From Cellulomonas terrae (lineage in GTDB: Bacteria; Actinomycetota; Actinomycetes; Actinomycetales; Cellulomonadaceae): a stretch of 64,000 bases of DNA. Position 1 is the first letter of the stretch. Every line of letters starts with the position of its first letter. Location of the stretch: contig NZ_BJWH01000001.1 in NCBI RefSeq assembly GCF_007990265.1, forward strand, positions 124,001 through 188,000. Reading direction: 5' to 3'. A program made the position numbers and the translations under genes. The notes beneath the pieces are model-generated. The model ran no database searches and had not been told where the DNA came from. It worked only from the letters and a program-made list of their open reading frames with translations. Shown here one piece after another: positions 15,805-23,518 of this stretch.

Positions 15805-16998
15805 GTGACTCAGACCGATGTTTCCCACGCCCTCCTGACGAGTGACTTCTACTCGTTCCAGGACCTCCTCACCCCCGACGAGAACGCGCACGTCATGGAG
15901 ATCCGGGAGTTCCTCGAGCGTGACCTGCGGCCCATCGCGGACGACTACTGGGACCGCGCCGAGTTCCCCGTGCACCTCATCCCCGAGGTCGGCCGGCTGG
16001 GCATGCTCGGACCGGTGTGGCCGGAGACCCAGCGCTTCGAGAACAGCGCGCTCTACCGCGGCTGGGTCGCGCTCGAGCTCGCACGGGTCGACCCCGGCTT
16101 CGCGACGTTCGTCGGCGTCCAGAACGGGCTGACGATGGGCGCGATCGGCGTCGGCGGCTCCCCGGAGCAGCGCGCCGAGTGGCTCCCGCCGATGGCCACG
16201 GGCGAGGTGATCGGCGGCTTCGGGCTGACCGAGCCGCTGTCCGGCTCCGACACCGCCCGCGGGCTGCGCACGACCGCGCACCGCACCGGCGACACGTGGG
16301 TGCTCAACGGCGCCAAGCGCTGGATCGGGAACGCCACGTTCGCGGACGTCGTCGTCATCTGGGCGCGGGACACCGCGGACGACCAGGTCAAGGGCTTCCT
16401 CGTCCGCCGCGGCACGCCCGGGTTCACCGCGACGAAGATCGAGCGCAAGCAGGCGCTGCGGTCCGTGCAGAACGCCGACATCCTGCTCGACGGCGTGGTC
16501 GTCGACGAGGCCGACCGGCTGCCCAACATCCACTCGTTCAAGGACGTCGCCATCGTCCTGCGCCTCACCCGCGCGGAGGTCGCGTGGCAGGCCGTCGGGG
16601 TCGCCGTCGGCGCCTACGAGGCCACGGTGAGGTACGCGTTGGCGCGCGAGCAGTTCGGCAAGCCCATCGCGTCCTTCCAGCTGGTCCAGGACCGGCTCGC
16701 GCGCTGCCTGGGCAACATCACCGCGAGCATCGCGATGTGCGTGCGCGTGTCCCAGCTGCAGGACGAGGACCGGCAGCACGACCAGCACTCCGCGCTGGCC
16801 AAGGCGCACACGACCAGCGCGATGCGGGAGACCGTGGCGCTCTGCCGCGAGACGCTCGGCGGCAACGGCATCCAGCTCGACCACGGCGTCGCGCGCTACA
16901 TGGCTGACGCCGAGGCCGTGTTCTCGTTCGAGGGCACCCACGACATGAACAACCTCATCGTGGGGCGTGCCATCACCGGCATCGCGGCGTTCGTCTGA
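15805..16998 (+). CDS. Acyl-CoA dehydrogenase, glutaryl-CoA dehydrogenase-like
   Basis: A 397-residue FAD-dependent acyl-CoA dehydrogenase. The C-terminal block CRETLGGNGIQLDHGV and FSFEGTHDMNNLIVGRAITG is the glutaryl-CoA dehydrogenase-type ending, with the catalytic base Glu in FEGT. GGFGLTEPLSGSD replaces the usual EPDHGSDP. NGAKRWIGNATFAD and REQFGKPIASFQLVQ are typical. The GTG at 15805 is preferred because AGCGGAG lies seven bases upstream; an in-frame ATG at 15769 would add 12 residues but lacks a spaced ribosome-binding site. An out-of-frame ATG-ACG-TGA mini-frame sits just before the GTG. The thiolase gene follows with a one-base overlap. It oxidises an acyl-CoA intermediate; glutaryl-CoA itself is not proven. 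Confidence 0.9.
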   Translation: MTQTDVSHALLTSDFYSFQDLLTPDENAHVMEIREFLERDLRPIADDYWDRAEFPVHLIPEVGRLGMLGPVWPETQRFENSALYRGWVALELARVDPGFATFVGVQNGLTMGAIGVGGSPEQRAEWLPPMATGEVIGGFGLTEPLSGSDTARGLRTTAHRTGDTWVLNGAKRWIGNATFADVVVIWARDTADDQVKGFLVRRGTPGFTATKIERKQALRSVQNADILLDGVVVDEADRLPNIHSFKDVAIVLRLTRAEVAWQAVGVAVGAYEATVRYALAREQFGKPIASFQLVQDRLARCLGNITASIAMCVRVSQLQDEDRQHDQHSALAKAHTTSAMRETVALCRETLGGNGIQLDHGVARYMADAEAVFSFEGTHDMNNLIVGRAITGIAAFV

Positions 16999-18221
16999 TG
17001 GCCGAGGCGTACATCGTCGCGACGGCCCGCTCCCCCATCGGCCGCGCGTTCAAGGGCTCACTGAAGGATCTGCGTCCCGACGACCTCGCCGCGTCGATGG
17101 TCCGGGCGGCCCTCGCGCAGGTGCCGGACCTCGACCCCGGCCGCGTCGAGGACCTGCTGCTCGGCTGCGGCATGCCCGGCGGCGAGCAGGGCATGAACAT
17201 GGCCCGGATCGTCGCGGTCCTCCTGGGGCTCGACGGCGTGCCCGGCACGACCGTCAACCGGTACTGCTCGTCGTCCCTGCAGACGACGCGCATGGCGTTC
17301 CACGCGATCAAGGCCGGCGAGGGCGACGTGTTCGTCTCCGCGGGCGTGGAGTGCGTGAGCCGGTCCGCGATCGGGAACAGCGACTACATCCCCGGGGCGT
17401 CTCTGGAGAACCCGCGGTTCGGCGACGCCGTCGCCCGGACGGCCGCACGCGCCGTCGACTCGTCGCCGTGGACCGACCCGCGCGAGAGCGGCCTGCTCCC
17501 CGACGCCTACATCGCGATGGGCCAGACGGCGGAGAACGTCGCCGCCCTGACCGGCACCACGCGCGCCGCGCAGGACGAGTTCGCGGCGCTCTCGCAGAAC
17601 CGCGCGGAGAAGGCGCTGGCCGACGGGTTCTGGGCCGAGGAGATCACCCCGGTGACCCTGCCGGACGGCAGGGTCGTCTCCGCCGACGACGGCCCCCGCG
17701 CGGGCGTCACCGTGGAGTCGCTCGCCGGCCTCACCCCGGTGTTCCGACCCGACGGCACGGTCACCGCGGGCAACTGCTGCCCGCTCAACGACGGCGCCGC
17801 TGCGATCGTCGTCGTCAGCGACCGGGTCGTCGACGAGCTGGGCCTCACGCCGCTCGCCCGCATCGTGTCCACCGGGGTCAGCGGCCTGTCGCCCGAGATC
17901 ATGGGCCTCGGACCCGTCGACGCGTCGCGGATGGCGCTGGCGCGTGCGGGGCTGACCATCGACGACATCGACCTGGTCGAGCTCAACGAGGCGTTCGCGG
18001 CGCAGGTGCTGCCGTCGGCTCGGGCGCTGGGGATCGACCACGAGAAGCTGAACGTGCACGGCGGCGCGATCGCCGTCGGCCACCCGTTCGGCAGCACGGG
18101 TGCGCGGCTGACCACCACGCTGCTGCACGGGCTGGCCACCCGCGACGCGACGTTCGGCCTGGAGACCATGTGCGTGGGCGGCGGCCAGGGCATGGCGATG
18201 GTCGTGGAGCGCGTCTCGTAG
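16998..18221 (+). CDS. Acetyl-CoA acyltransferase (thiolase)
   Basis: A 407-residue degradative thiolase that cleaves a 3-ketoacyl-CoA with CoA to acetyl- or propionyl-CoA. The nucleophilic Cys is in VNRYCSSSLQTT (near 93), the NEAF motif in VELNEAFAAQ, the His in GGAIAVGHPFGSTGAR, and the second Cys in METMCVGGGQGMA. All three catalytic positions are intact. The ATG shares one base with the stop of the acyl-CoA dehydrogenase gene. Together they form the plus-strand unit opposite the QsdR-like regulator. It supplies the last step of a beta-oxidation spiral for the island's acid. Confidence 0.94.
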   Translation: MAEAYIVATARSPIGRAFKGSLKDLRPDDLAASMVRAALAQVPDLDPGRVEDLLLGCGMPGGEQGMNMARIVAVLLGLDGVPGTTVNRYCSSSLQTTRMAFHAIKAGEGDVFVSAGVECVSRSAIGNSDYIPGASLENPRFGDAVARTAARAVDSSPWTDPRESGLLPDAYIAMGQTAENVAALTGTTRAAQDEFAALSQNRAEKALADGFWAEEITPVTLPDGRVVSADDGPRAGVTVESLAGLTPVFRPDGTVTAGNCCPLNDGAAAIVVVSDRVVDELGLTPLARIVSTGVSGLSPEIMGLGPVDASRMALARAGLTIDDIDLVELNEAFAAQVLPSARALGIDHEKLNVHGGAIAVGHPFGSTGARLTTTLLHGLATRDATFGLETMCVGGGQGMAMVVERVS

Positions 18222-18231
18222 ACGGCACCAC

Positions 18232-18277
18232 AACGTCCGAGGACGTGGTCGCTCCGGCGACCACCTCCTCGGACGTT
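18232..18277. terminator. Bidirectional hairpin terminator
   Basis: A 20-bp stem with one C-C bulge: AACGTCCGAGGA and GTGGTCGC pair with their complements around a TCCG loop. It lies between the thiolase gene (ends 18221) and the MaoC gene (ends 18282 on the other strand). The outer arm ACGTCCGAG is also used by the terminator at 27037. Confidence 0.85.
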
Positions 18278-18281
18278 GCGG

Positions 18282-18737
18282 TCAGGCGGCGAAGTACAGG
18301 ACGACCGTCTCCGCGATCAGCGCGGGCTTCGTCGCGCCCTCGATCTCGACCGTGACGGTGAACGTCGCGCGGACGCCCTGCGGGGTCGGCTCGGCGGACG
18401 TCACCGTGGAGGTCGCCCGGATGCGCGAGCCCGCCGTGACCGGCTGCAGGAAGCGGACCTTGTCGAGCCCGTAGTTGACCACCAGCCCGGTCCCGCCGAC
18501 CTCCACGAGCCCGTCGGTGAGCGCCGGGATCAGCGACAGGGTCAGGTACCCGTGCGCGACGGTCGCGCCGAAGGGGCCCTGCGCCGCCCGGACCGGGTCG
18601 ACGTGGATCCACTGGTGGTCGTCGGTGGTGTCGGCGAACGCGTCGATGCGCGTCTGGTCGATCGTGAACCACCCGTCGGCGGTGACGGACTGCCCGATGA
18701 CGTCGGCCAGCCCGGCCGGCGTCGCGACGGCGATCAT
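18282..18737 (-). CDS. MaoC family dehydratase ((R)-specific enoyl-CoA hydratase type)
   Basis: A 151-residue hotdog-fold hydratase. The hydratase-2 motif appears as FADTTDDHQWIHVD (about 34-47), with the catalytic Asp and His preserved, and GPFGATVAHGYLTLSL follows. It should add water across a trans-2-enoyl-CoA. It is the last gene of the ADH-FabG-MaoC operon on the minus strand and overlaps the FabG-like gene's stop by four bases (ATGA). In the island it would follow an acyl-CoA dehydrogenase step. Confidence 0.9.
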   Translation of the reverse strand: MIAVATPAGLADVIGQSVTADGWFTIDQTRIDAFADTTDDHQWIHVDPVRAAQGPFGATVAHGYLTLSLIPALTDGLVEVGGTGLVVNYGLDKVRFLQPVTAGSRIRATSTVTSAEPTPQGVRATFTVTVEIEGATKPALIAETVVLYFAA

Positions 18738-19483
18738 GCCTTCGGACCGCCGGCCACGTAGAGGACCTGCCCGTTGACGAAGCCCGCGGCCTCGGAGCAG
18801 AAGAACGACACGGCGTTCGCGATGTCCTCGGGCACCCCGATGCGCCCGACGGGGATCTCCTTGGCGGCGGCCTCGACGAACTGCTCGTACGTGAGGTGCA
18901 TGCGCTCGGCGGTCTGCCGGATCATGTCGGTGCCGATGAACCCGGGCGCCACCGCGTTGGTCGTGATCCCGTACCGGCCCAGCTCGAACGCGAGCGTCTT
19001 GGTGAACCCCTGGATCCCTGCCTTGGCCGTGGCGTAGTTGGCCTGCCCGCGGTTGCCCAGCGCCGACGTGCTCGACAGGTTCACGATCCGCCCCCAGCCG
19101 GCCTCGACCTGGTGCGTCTGCACCGCGCGGCTCATGAGGAACGCCCCGCGCAGGTGCACGGACATCACGGAGTCCCAGTCGTCCTCGGTCATCTTGAACA
19201 GCAGGTTGTCGCGCAGGATCCCCGCGTTGTTGACCAGGACGGTGGGGGCGCCGAGCTCGTCGACGACGCGCGCGACGGCCTCTGCGGCGTCCTGCGTGCT
19301 GCCGACGTCGGCCCCGAGACCGATCGCGGAACCTCCGGCGGCCCGGATGGCGTCGACCGTGTCCGCGCAGTCCTCCTCCCGCAGGTCGAGGACGGCGACG
19401 TGGAGGCCGTCGGCGGCCAGCCGGATCGCGGTCGCGGCGCCGATGCCACGGGCGGCTCCGGTCACGAGGGCGGTTCTGGTCAC
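18734..19483 (-). CDS. SDR family oxidoreductase, FabG / 3-hydroxyacyl-CoA dehydrogenase-like
   Basis: A 249-residue SDR. Motifs: VTGAARGIG (about 7-15), VLVNNAGI (about 84), the catalytic Ser in NLSSTSA, YATAK (about 151-155) and the closing VNGQVLYVAGG. It resembles beta-ketoacyl-ACP reductases and (R)-3-hydroxyacyl-CoA dehydrogenases, which fits an adjacent MaoC (R)-hydratase: together they would turn an enoyl-CoA into a 3-ketoacyl-CoA for the thiolase. The GTG at 19483 overlaps the ADH stop by four bases and gives standard length. An upstream Arg-rich extension is out of character and rejected. Confidence 0.9.
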   Translation of the reverse strand: MTRTALVTGAARGIGAATAIRLAADGLHVAVLDLREEDCADTVDAIRAAGGSAIGLGADVGSTQDAAEAVARVVDELGAPTVLVNNAGILRDNLLFKMTEDDWDSVMSVHLRGAFLMSRAVQTHQVEAGWGRIVNLSSTSALGNRGQANYATAKAGIQGFTKTLAFELGRYGITTNAVAPGFIGTDMIRQTAERMHLTYEQFVEAAAKEIPVGRIGVPEDIANAVSFFCSEAAGFVNGQVLYVAGGPKA

Positions 19484-20592
19484 AGGTGGGTCCTTTCGTC
19501 GAGAACGATCAGCTGGCGGAGCTCGCCACCGGCCGCGAGGCGGTCCATGGCGACGTCGAGGTCGTGCAGGGTGATGCGGGAGGAGACCAGGCGTTCGAGC
19601 GGCAGCCGCCCGGAGCGCCACAGGTCGACGTAGAGCGGGATGTCGCGGGCCGGGACGGCCGACCCGAGGTAGCTGCCGACGACCGTCCGCGCCTCGGCGG
19701 TGAGCGTCAGCGGGCTCAGGGAGGCGCGGGCACCGGGCGCCGGCAGGCCGACGGTCACGGTCGTGCCGCCCGGCGCGGTCGCCGCGAGCGCGGTCTCGAA
19801 GGCGCGGGCGCTGCCGGCCGCCTCGATCACGACCGGTGCCCGGACCGAGCCCAGCTCCGCGGGCGTGCAGGCGGCAGACGCGCCGTTGGCCCGGGCCGCG
19901 TCGAGCTTGTCCGCGAGCGCGTCCACCCCGATGACCTCGAAGCCGAGCGCGACGGCGACCAGCAGGGCAGCCATGCCCACACCCCCGAGCCCCACGACCA
20001 TCACCGTGTCACCCTCCCGCGGACGGCCCGCGTTGACCACCGCGCCACCCCCGGTGAGCACCGCGCAGCCGAGCAGCGCGGCGACCTCGGGCGGGACGTC
20101 GGGGTCGACCCGGACGACGGAGGTCCGGCTGACCACGGCGTGGCTGGCGAAAGCGGACACGCCGAGGTGGTGGTGGACGGGCGCACCGTCGCGCGAGAGC
20201 CGTCGGTGGTCCCCGACGAGCACGCCGAGCCCGTTCGCCGCGCTGCCCACCCGGCACGGCAGGCGCCCGTCGGTCGCGCACTCCGGGCAGGCGCCGCAGC
20301 GGGGCAGGAACGTCATGACGACGCGGTCACCCCGCGCGAGGTCGTCGACGCCGTCGCCCAGCGCCTCGACGATCCCTGCGGCCTCGTGTCCCAGCAGCAT
20401 CGGCGTGGGCCGGACGCGGTTGCCGTCGACGACGGACAGGTCGGAGTGGCAGACCCCGGCGGCCTCGATGCGGACCAGCAGCTCGCCGGGTCCCGGGCCG
20501 TCGAGCTCCAGCGGCCCGACGGTGAACGGCCTCGACCGCGCGAAGGGCGCGGGCGCGCCGGAGCGCTCGAGCACGGCACCCACGATCTGCAC
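19480..20592 (-). CDS. Zinc-dependent alcohol dehydrogenase (MDR, class III-like)
   Basis: A 370-residue zinc-containing alcohol dehydrogenase. The catalytic zinc ligands are Cys in GVCHSDLSVVDG (about 40) and His in GHEAAGIV (about 61). The structural zinc loop has CGACPECATDGRLPC (about 90-104). The Rossmann motif GLGGVGMAALLV is near 190. It oxidises an alcohol to an aldehyde or ketone with NAD. The start is a GTG at 20592, with GGGAGG five bases upstream. It heads the ADH-FabG-MaoC operon and diverges from the esterase gene across operator copy 4. Similar enzymes act on long-chain or branched primary alcohols. Confidence 0.9.
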   Translation of the reverse strand: MQIVGAVLERSGAPAPFARSRPFTVGPLELDGPGPGELLVRIEAAGVCHSDLSVVDGNRVRPTPMLLGHEAAGIVEALGDGVDDLARGDRVVMTFLPRCGACPECATDGRLPCRVGSAANGLGVLVGDHRRLSRDGAPVHHHLGVSAFASHAVVSRTSVVRVDPDVPPEVAALLGCAVLTGGGAVVNAGRPREGDTVMVVGLGGVGMAALLVAVALGFEVIGVDALADKLDAARANGASAACTPAELGSVRAPVVIEAAGSARAFETALAATAPGGTTVTVGLPAPGARASLSPLTLTAEARTVVGSYLGSAVPARDIPLYVDLWRSGRLPLERLVSSRITLHDLDVAMDRLAAGGELRQLIVLDERTHL

Positions 20593-20628
20593 CAGGACCT
20601 CCCAGGACGACGCCGTTGTCTTCCACAC

Positions 20629-20646
20629 ATACCGACCGCGCGGTAT
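20629..20646. promoter_or_regulatory. TetR-type operator, copy 4, in the divergent ADH/esterase promoter
   Basis: ATACCGACCGCGCGGTAT with perfect six-base arms. It lies 37 bp upstream of the ADH start (minus) and 47 bp upstream of the esterase start (plus), so one bound dimer could control both. On the plus strand a TATGTT -10 at 20644-20649 overlaps its right arm, with TTCCAC at 20621-20626 as a -35 at 17-bp spacing. Confidence 0.75.
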
Positions 20647-20692
20647 GTTGCAGCCACACAGTACACACGATCCGCCGATGCAGGAGGGCTCG

Positions 20693-21826
20693 ATGACGAG
20701 CACACCGGTCCAGGGCGTCGCCGACGAGCGGTTCGCCGCCCTGCGCGACGCGTTCCAGCAGCACCTCGACACCGCCGAGGAGCTGGGCGCGAGCCTCGCG
20801 GTCGTCGAGCACGGCACGCTCGTGCTCGACCTCTGGGGCGGCTGGGCCGACCAGGCACGGACGACGCCGTGGGCCGCGGACACCCTGACCAACGTCTGGT
20901 CGATCTCCAAGACCATGACGTCCCTGACGGCGCTCCTCCTCGTCGACCGCGGGCTCCTCGACCCCGACGAGCCCGTCGGCACCTACTGGCCCGAGTTCAA
21001 GGCCGCAGGCAAGGAAGGCGTGCTCGTCCGCCACCTGCTGAACCACACCTCGGGCGTCTCCGGCTGGGACCAGCCCGTGACGAGCGACGACATCCTCGAC
21101 GTCCCCGCCGCGACCGCCCGCCTCGCCGCGCAGGCGCCGTGGTGGCCGCCGGGCACGCTGTCCGGCTACCACCTGCTCGACTACGGGCACCTGGTGGGTG
21201 AGCTCGTCCTGCGGGTCACCGGCCGGACGCTCGGCGAGTACTTCCGCACCGAGATCGCCGAGCCGCTCGGCGCCGACTTCTGGCTCGGCCTGCCCGCGTC
21301 GCAGGACGGTCGCGTCAGCCACGTCGTGCCGCCACCGCCGTCGCAGCTCGACCTGTCCCAGCTGCCTCCTGAGTCCCCGGCGCGACGCACGCTCGGCGGC
21401 CCTGGGCTCGACGCCTCGATCACGTGGACCCGGGCCTGGAAGGCCGTAGGAATCGGCGCCGCCGGTGGCCACGGCAACGCTCGCTCGGTGGCGACCGTGC
21501 AGTCCGTGCTCACCCACGGCGGCGGCCTGCTCTCCCCCGAGACGATCGACCGGGTCTTCGCGCAGCACACCGACAACGTCGACCTCGTCCTCGGCGTCCC
21601 GCTGCGGTTCGGCCTCGGCTACGCGGTGTCGAACCCCGCCAGCACCCCGTACGTCCCCGAGGGGCGCGTCGCGTTCTGGGGTGGCTGGGGCGGCTCGCTC
21701 GTCGTCAACGACGTCGACCGCGGGCTCACGTTCGCCTACGTCATGAACCGCATGTCCCCGGGCATCCTCGGCTCACCGCGCTCGGACGCCTACCTGCAGG
21801 CGCTCTACGGCTCGCTCGACGCCTGA
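20693..21826 (+). CDS. Beta-lactamase-fold serine hydrolase (esterase family VIII, EstB-like)
   Basis: A 377-residue class C beta-lactamase-fold hydrolase without a signal peptide, hence probably a cytoplasmic esterase or lactone hydrolase rather than a resistance enzyme. The SxxK motif is SISKTM (about 69-74), and the Tyr motif region is YHLLDYGHLVGE (about 162). The C-terminal triad equivalent of KTG appears to be WGGWGGS. The ATG at 20693 follows AGGAGGG. It is divergent from the ADH operon and shares operator copy 4, so it is expected to be part of the same regulon. Lactone opening is an attractive role there, but no sequence feature proves it. Its 3' end overlaps the NUDIX gene of the other strand by 22 bp. 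Confidence 0.85.
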   Translation: MTSTPVQGVADERFAALRDAFQQHLDTAEELGASLAVVEHGTLVLDLWGGWADQARTTPWAADTLTNVWSISKTMTSLTALLLVDRGLLDPDEPVGTYWPEFKAAGKEGVLVRHLLNHTSGVSGWDQPVTSDDILDVPAATARLAAQAPWWPPGTLSGYHLLDYGHLVGELVLRVTGRTLGEYFRTEIAEPLGADFWLGLPASQDGRVSHVVPPPPSQLDLSQLPPESPARRTLGGPGLDASITWTRAWKAVGIGAAGGHGNARSVATVQSVLTHGGGLLSPETIDRVFAQHTDNVDLVLGVPLRFGLGYAVSNPASTPYVPEGRVAFWGGWGGSLVVNDVDRGLTFAYVMNRMSPGILGSPRSDAYLQALYGSLDA

Positions 21827-22329
21827 GCCGGGTCGCCGACGTCCCCGGTCCGGCGGGCGAGCGTGAGCAGACCGTGCGCACCGGTCGGCCGACCGTCGTC
21901 GTCCCCCGGCACCGCGAACCCCGCCATCCGCAACGCGATGTCGACCAGCTCCACCCGGTCGAGCGCCGGCACGTCGGCCAGGTCGAACCACGCCACGGTG
22001 TCGGTGCTGCCGTCGACCTCGTCGCGCAGCTCTCCGCCCACGACGTGCGCGCGGTACACGATCCGCAGCCCGTGCAGGGGGCCGTCGCTCGGGTCGAGGC
22101 GCATCGCAGCCGGCACGACGATCGAGTCGATGCCGAGCAGCTCGTCGAGCTCCACGTGGTAGCCGGTCTCCTCGAGGACCTCCCGCACCGCGGCGTCCGC
22201 CGGGTCCTCGCCCGGGTCGATGCCACCGCCGGGCAGCGTCCACCCCGACCGCCCACCCTCGACCCAGTGCGGGAGCAGCACGCGCCCGGCCTCGACAACG
22301 ACGGCGTAGGCGGCGACGCGTTGCTTCAC
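21805..22329 (-). CDS. NUDIX hydrolase, copy 1 of a tandem pair
   Basis: A 174-residue NUDIX domain protein that hydrolyses a nucleoside diphosphate linked to another group. The full Nudix box is present: GGGIDPGEDPADAAVREVL, then EETGYHV, with the REVLEE glutamates that bind metal. The GTG at 22329 aligns with the start of the tandem paralogue; a GTG at 22368 is possible. It is 42 bp downstream of copy 2 and about two-thirds identical to it by eye, with extra length at the C-terminus (GAHGLLTLARRTGDVG). Convergent overlap with the esterase gene is 22 bp. Substrate unknown. Confidence 0.85.
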   Translation of the reverse strand: MKQRVAAYAVVVEAGRVLLPHWVEGGRSGWTLPGGGIDPGEDPADAAVREVLEETGYHVELDELLGIDSIVVPAAMRLDPSDGPLHGLRIVYRAHVVGGELRDEVDGSTDTVAWFDLADVPALDRVELVDIALRMAGFAVPGDDDGRPTGAHGLLTLARRTGDVGDPAQASSEP

Positions 22330-22370
22330 CGGCAAGAGCCTAGGGGGTCCGACGTCTCGCCGACCCACGC

Positions 22371-22865
22371 TCAGACGTCGACGGGGTGCGCACTCACGGC
22401 GGCGCGCGGCGGGTCGACCACGATGTCGTCGGTGCCGTCGATCGACTCACCGGCCAGCCGCAGCCCGACGTCCACGAGAGACACCCGCCGCAGGCTCGGC
22501 ACCTCGGCGAGGTCGAACCAGGCCACCGCATCGGTGCTGCCGTCGGCCTCGTCGCGCAGCTCGCCTCCGACGACGTGCGCGCGATAGAGGATGCGCAGCC
22601 ACTGGAAGGCGCCGAGCGACGGATCGACGAGCTCGCCCGCCGGGACCAGGACCGAGTCGATCCCCAGCAGGCCGTCGAGCTCGACACGGTAGCCCGACTC
22701 CTCGAGGACCTCGCGCACGGCCGCGTCGGCCGGGTCCTCCCCCGGCTCGATGCCTCCGCCGGGCAGCGTCCACCCGCCGACGACCTCGTCGGGCCAGTGC
22801 GGGAGCAGGACGCGCCCGTCCTCGACGATCACGGCGTAGGACGCCACGCGCAGCCGCACCGTCAC
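22371..22865 (-). CDS. NUDIX hydrolase, copy 2 of a tandem pair
   Basis: A 164-residue NUDIX protein with the complete box GGGIEPGEDPADAAVREVL followed by EESGYRV. The GTG start overlaps the stop of the response regulator by four bases, so it is translationally coupled to the two-component system upstream. It is a close paralogue of the gene at 21805: both share ASYAVIVE/AAYAVVVE, LLPHW and a FxDLAxVPxLxRVxLVDxxLR tail. The duplication is recent enough to be obvious by eye. A housekeeping pyrophosphatase or a signalling nucleotide hydrolase are both possible. Confidence 0.88.
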   Translation of the reverse strand: MTVRLRVASYAVIVEDGRVLLPHWPDEVVGGWTLPGGGIEPGEDPADAAVREVLEESGYRVELDGLLGIDSVLVPAGELVDPSLGAFQWLRILYRAHVVGGELRDEADGSTDAVAWFDLAEVPSLRRVSLVDVGLRLAGESIDGTDDIVVDPPRAAVSAHPVDV

Positions 22866-23518
22866 AGCAGGCGTCGCGCCGCCGCCCAGCGCGTCAGCTC
22901 GTGCCGGCTCGACAGCTGGAGCTTGCGCAGCACCGCGGAGACGTGGGTCTCGACCGTCTTGATCGAGATGAACAGCTCCGAGGCCACCTCGCGGTAGGAG
23001 TACCCGCGGGCGATGAGGCGCATGACCTCGCGCTCCCGGGCGGACAGGCGGTCGAGCTCGTCGTCGCCGATCGCCACGTCCCCCGCGGCCGCGCCGAACG
23101 CGTCGAGCACGAACCCGGCCAGCCGTGGGGAGAAGACCGCGTCCCCGCCGGCCACGCGGCGGACCGCGTCCGACAGGTCCGTGCCGTCGATCGCCTTCGT
23201 GACGTACCCGCGGGCGCCCGCGCGGATGACCGCGACGACGTCCTCCGACGCGTCCGAGACGGACAGCGCGAGGAACCGGGTCTCGCCCAGCAGGTCGGTG
23301 CAGGCCTTGATGACCTCGGCGCCACCGCCACCGTCGCCCCCGGGCAGGTGCACGTCGAGCAGCACCACCGGCGGCTTGAGCTCACGGACCAGCCGGATCG
23401 CCTCGTCGACCGAGTCCGCCTCGCCGACGACACGGACCCCCGCGTCGAGGGACGCCTTCACACCGGTCCGGAACATGTGGTGGTCGTCGACCAGCACCAC
23501 GTCGACCGCTTCGCTCAT
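22862..23518 (-). CDS. LuxR-family response regulator of the PspC two-component system
   Basis: A 218-residue NarL/LuxR-type regulator. The receiver domain has the acidic pair in VLVDDHHMF (about 9-12), the phospho-acceptor Asp in VVLLDVHLPGGDG (about 55) and the Lys in YVTKA (near 108). The C-terminal HTH runs LSAREREVMRLIARGYSYRE to SIKTVETHVSAVLRKL. It should be phosphorylated by the kinase encoded just upstream, whose stop overlaps this ATG by four bases. Like many actinobacterial PspC-type systems it probably controls envelope-stress genes, including the divergent operon at 24956 (inference). Confidence 0.93.
   Translation of the reverse strand: MSEAVDVVLVDDHHMFRTGVKASLDAGVRVVGEADSVDEAIRLVRELKPPVVLLDVHLPGGDGGGGAEVIKACTDLLGETRFLALSVSDASEDVVAVIRAGARGYVTKAIDGTDLSDAVRRVAGGDAVFSPRLAGFVLDAFGAAAGDVAIGDDELDRLSAREREVMRLIARGYSYREVASELFISIKTVETHVSAVLRKLQLSSRHELTRWAAARRLL

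Noticed and set aside
20693-21826. Beta-lactamase (antibiotic resistance)
   Set aside because: No signal peptide, divergence from a catabolic operon and the EstB-like SxxK context favour an esterase.
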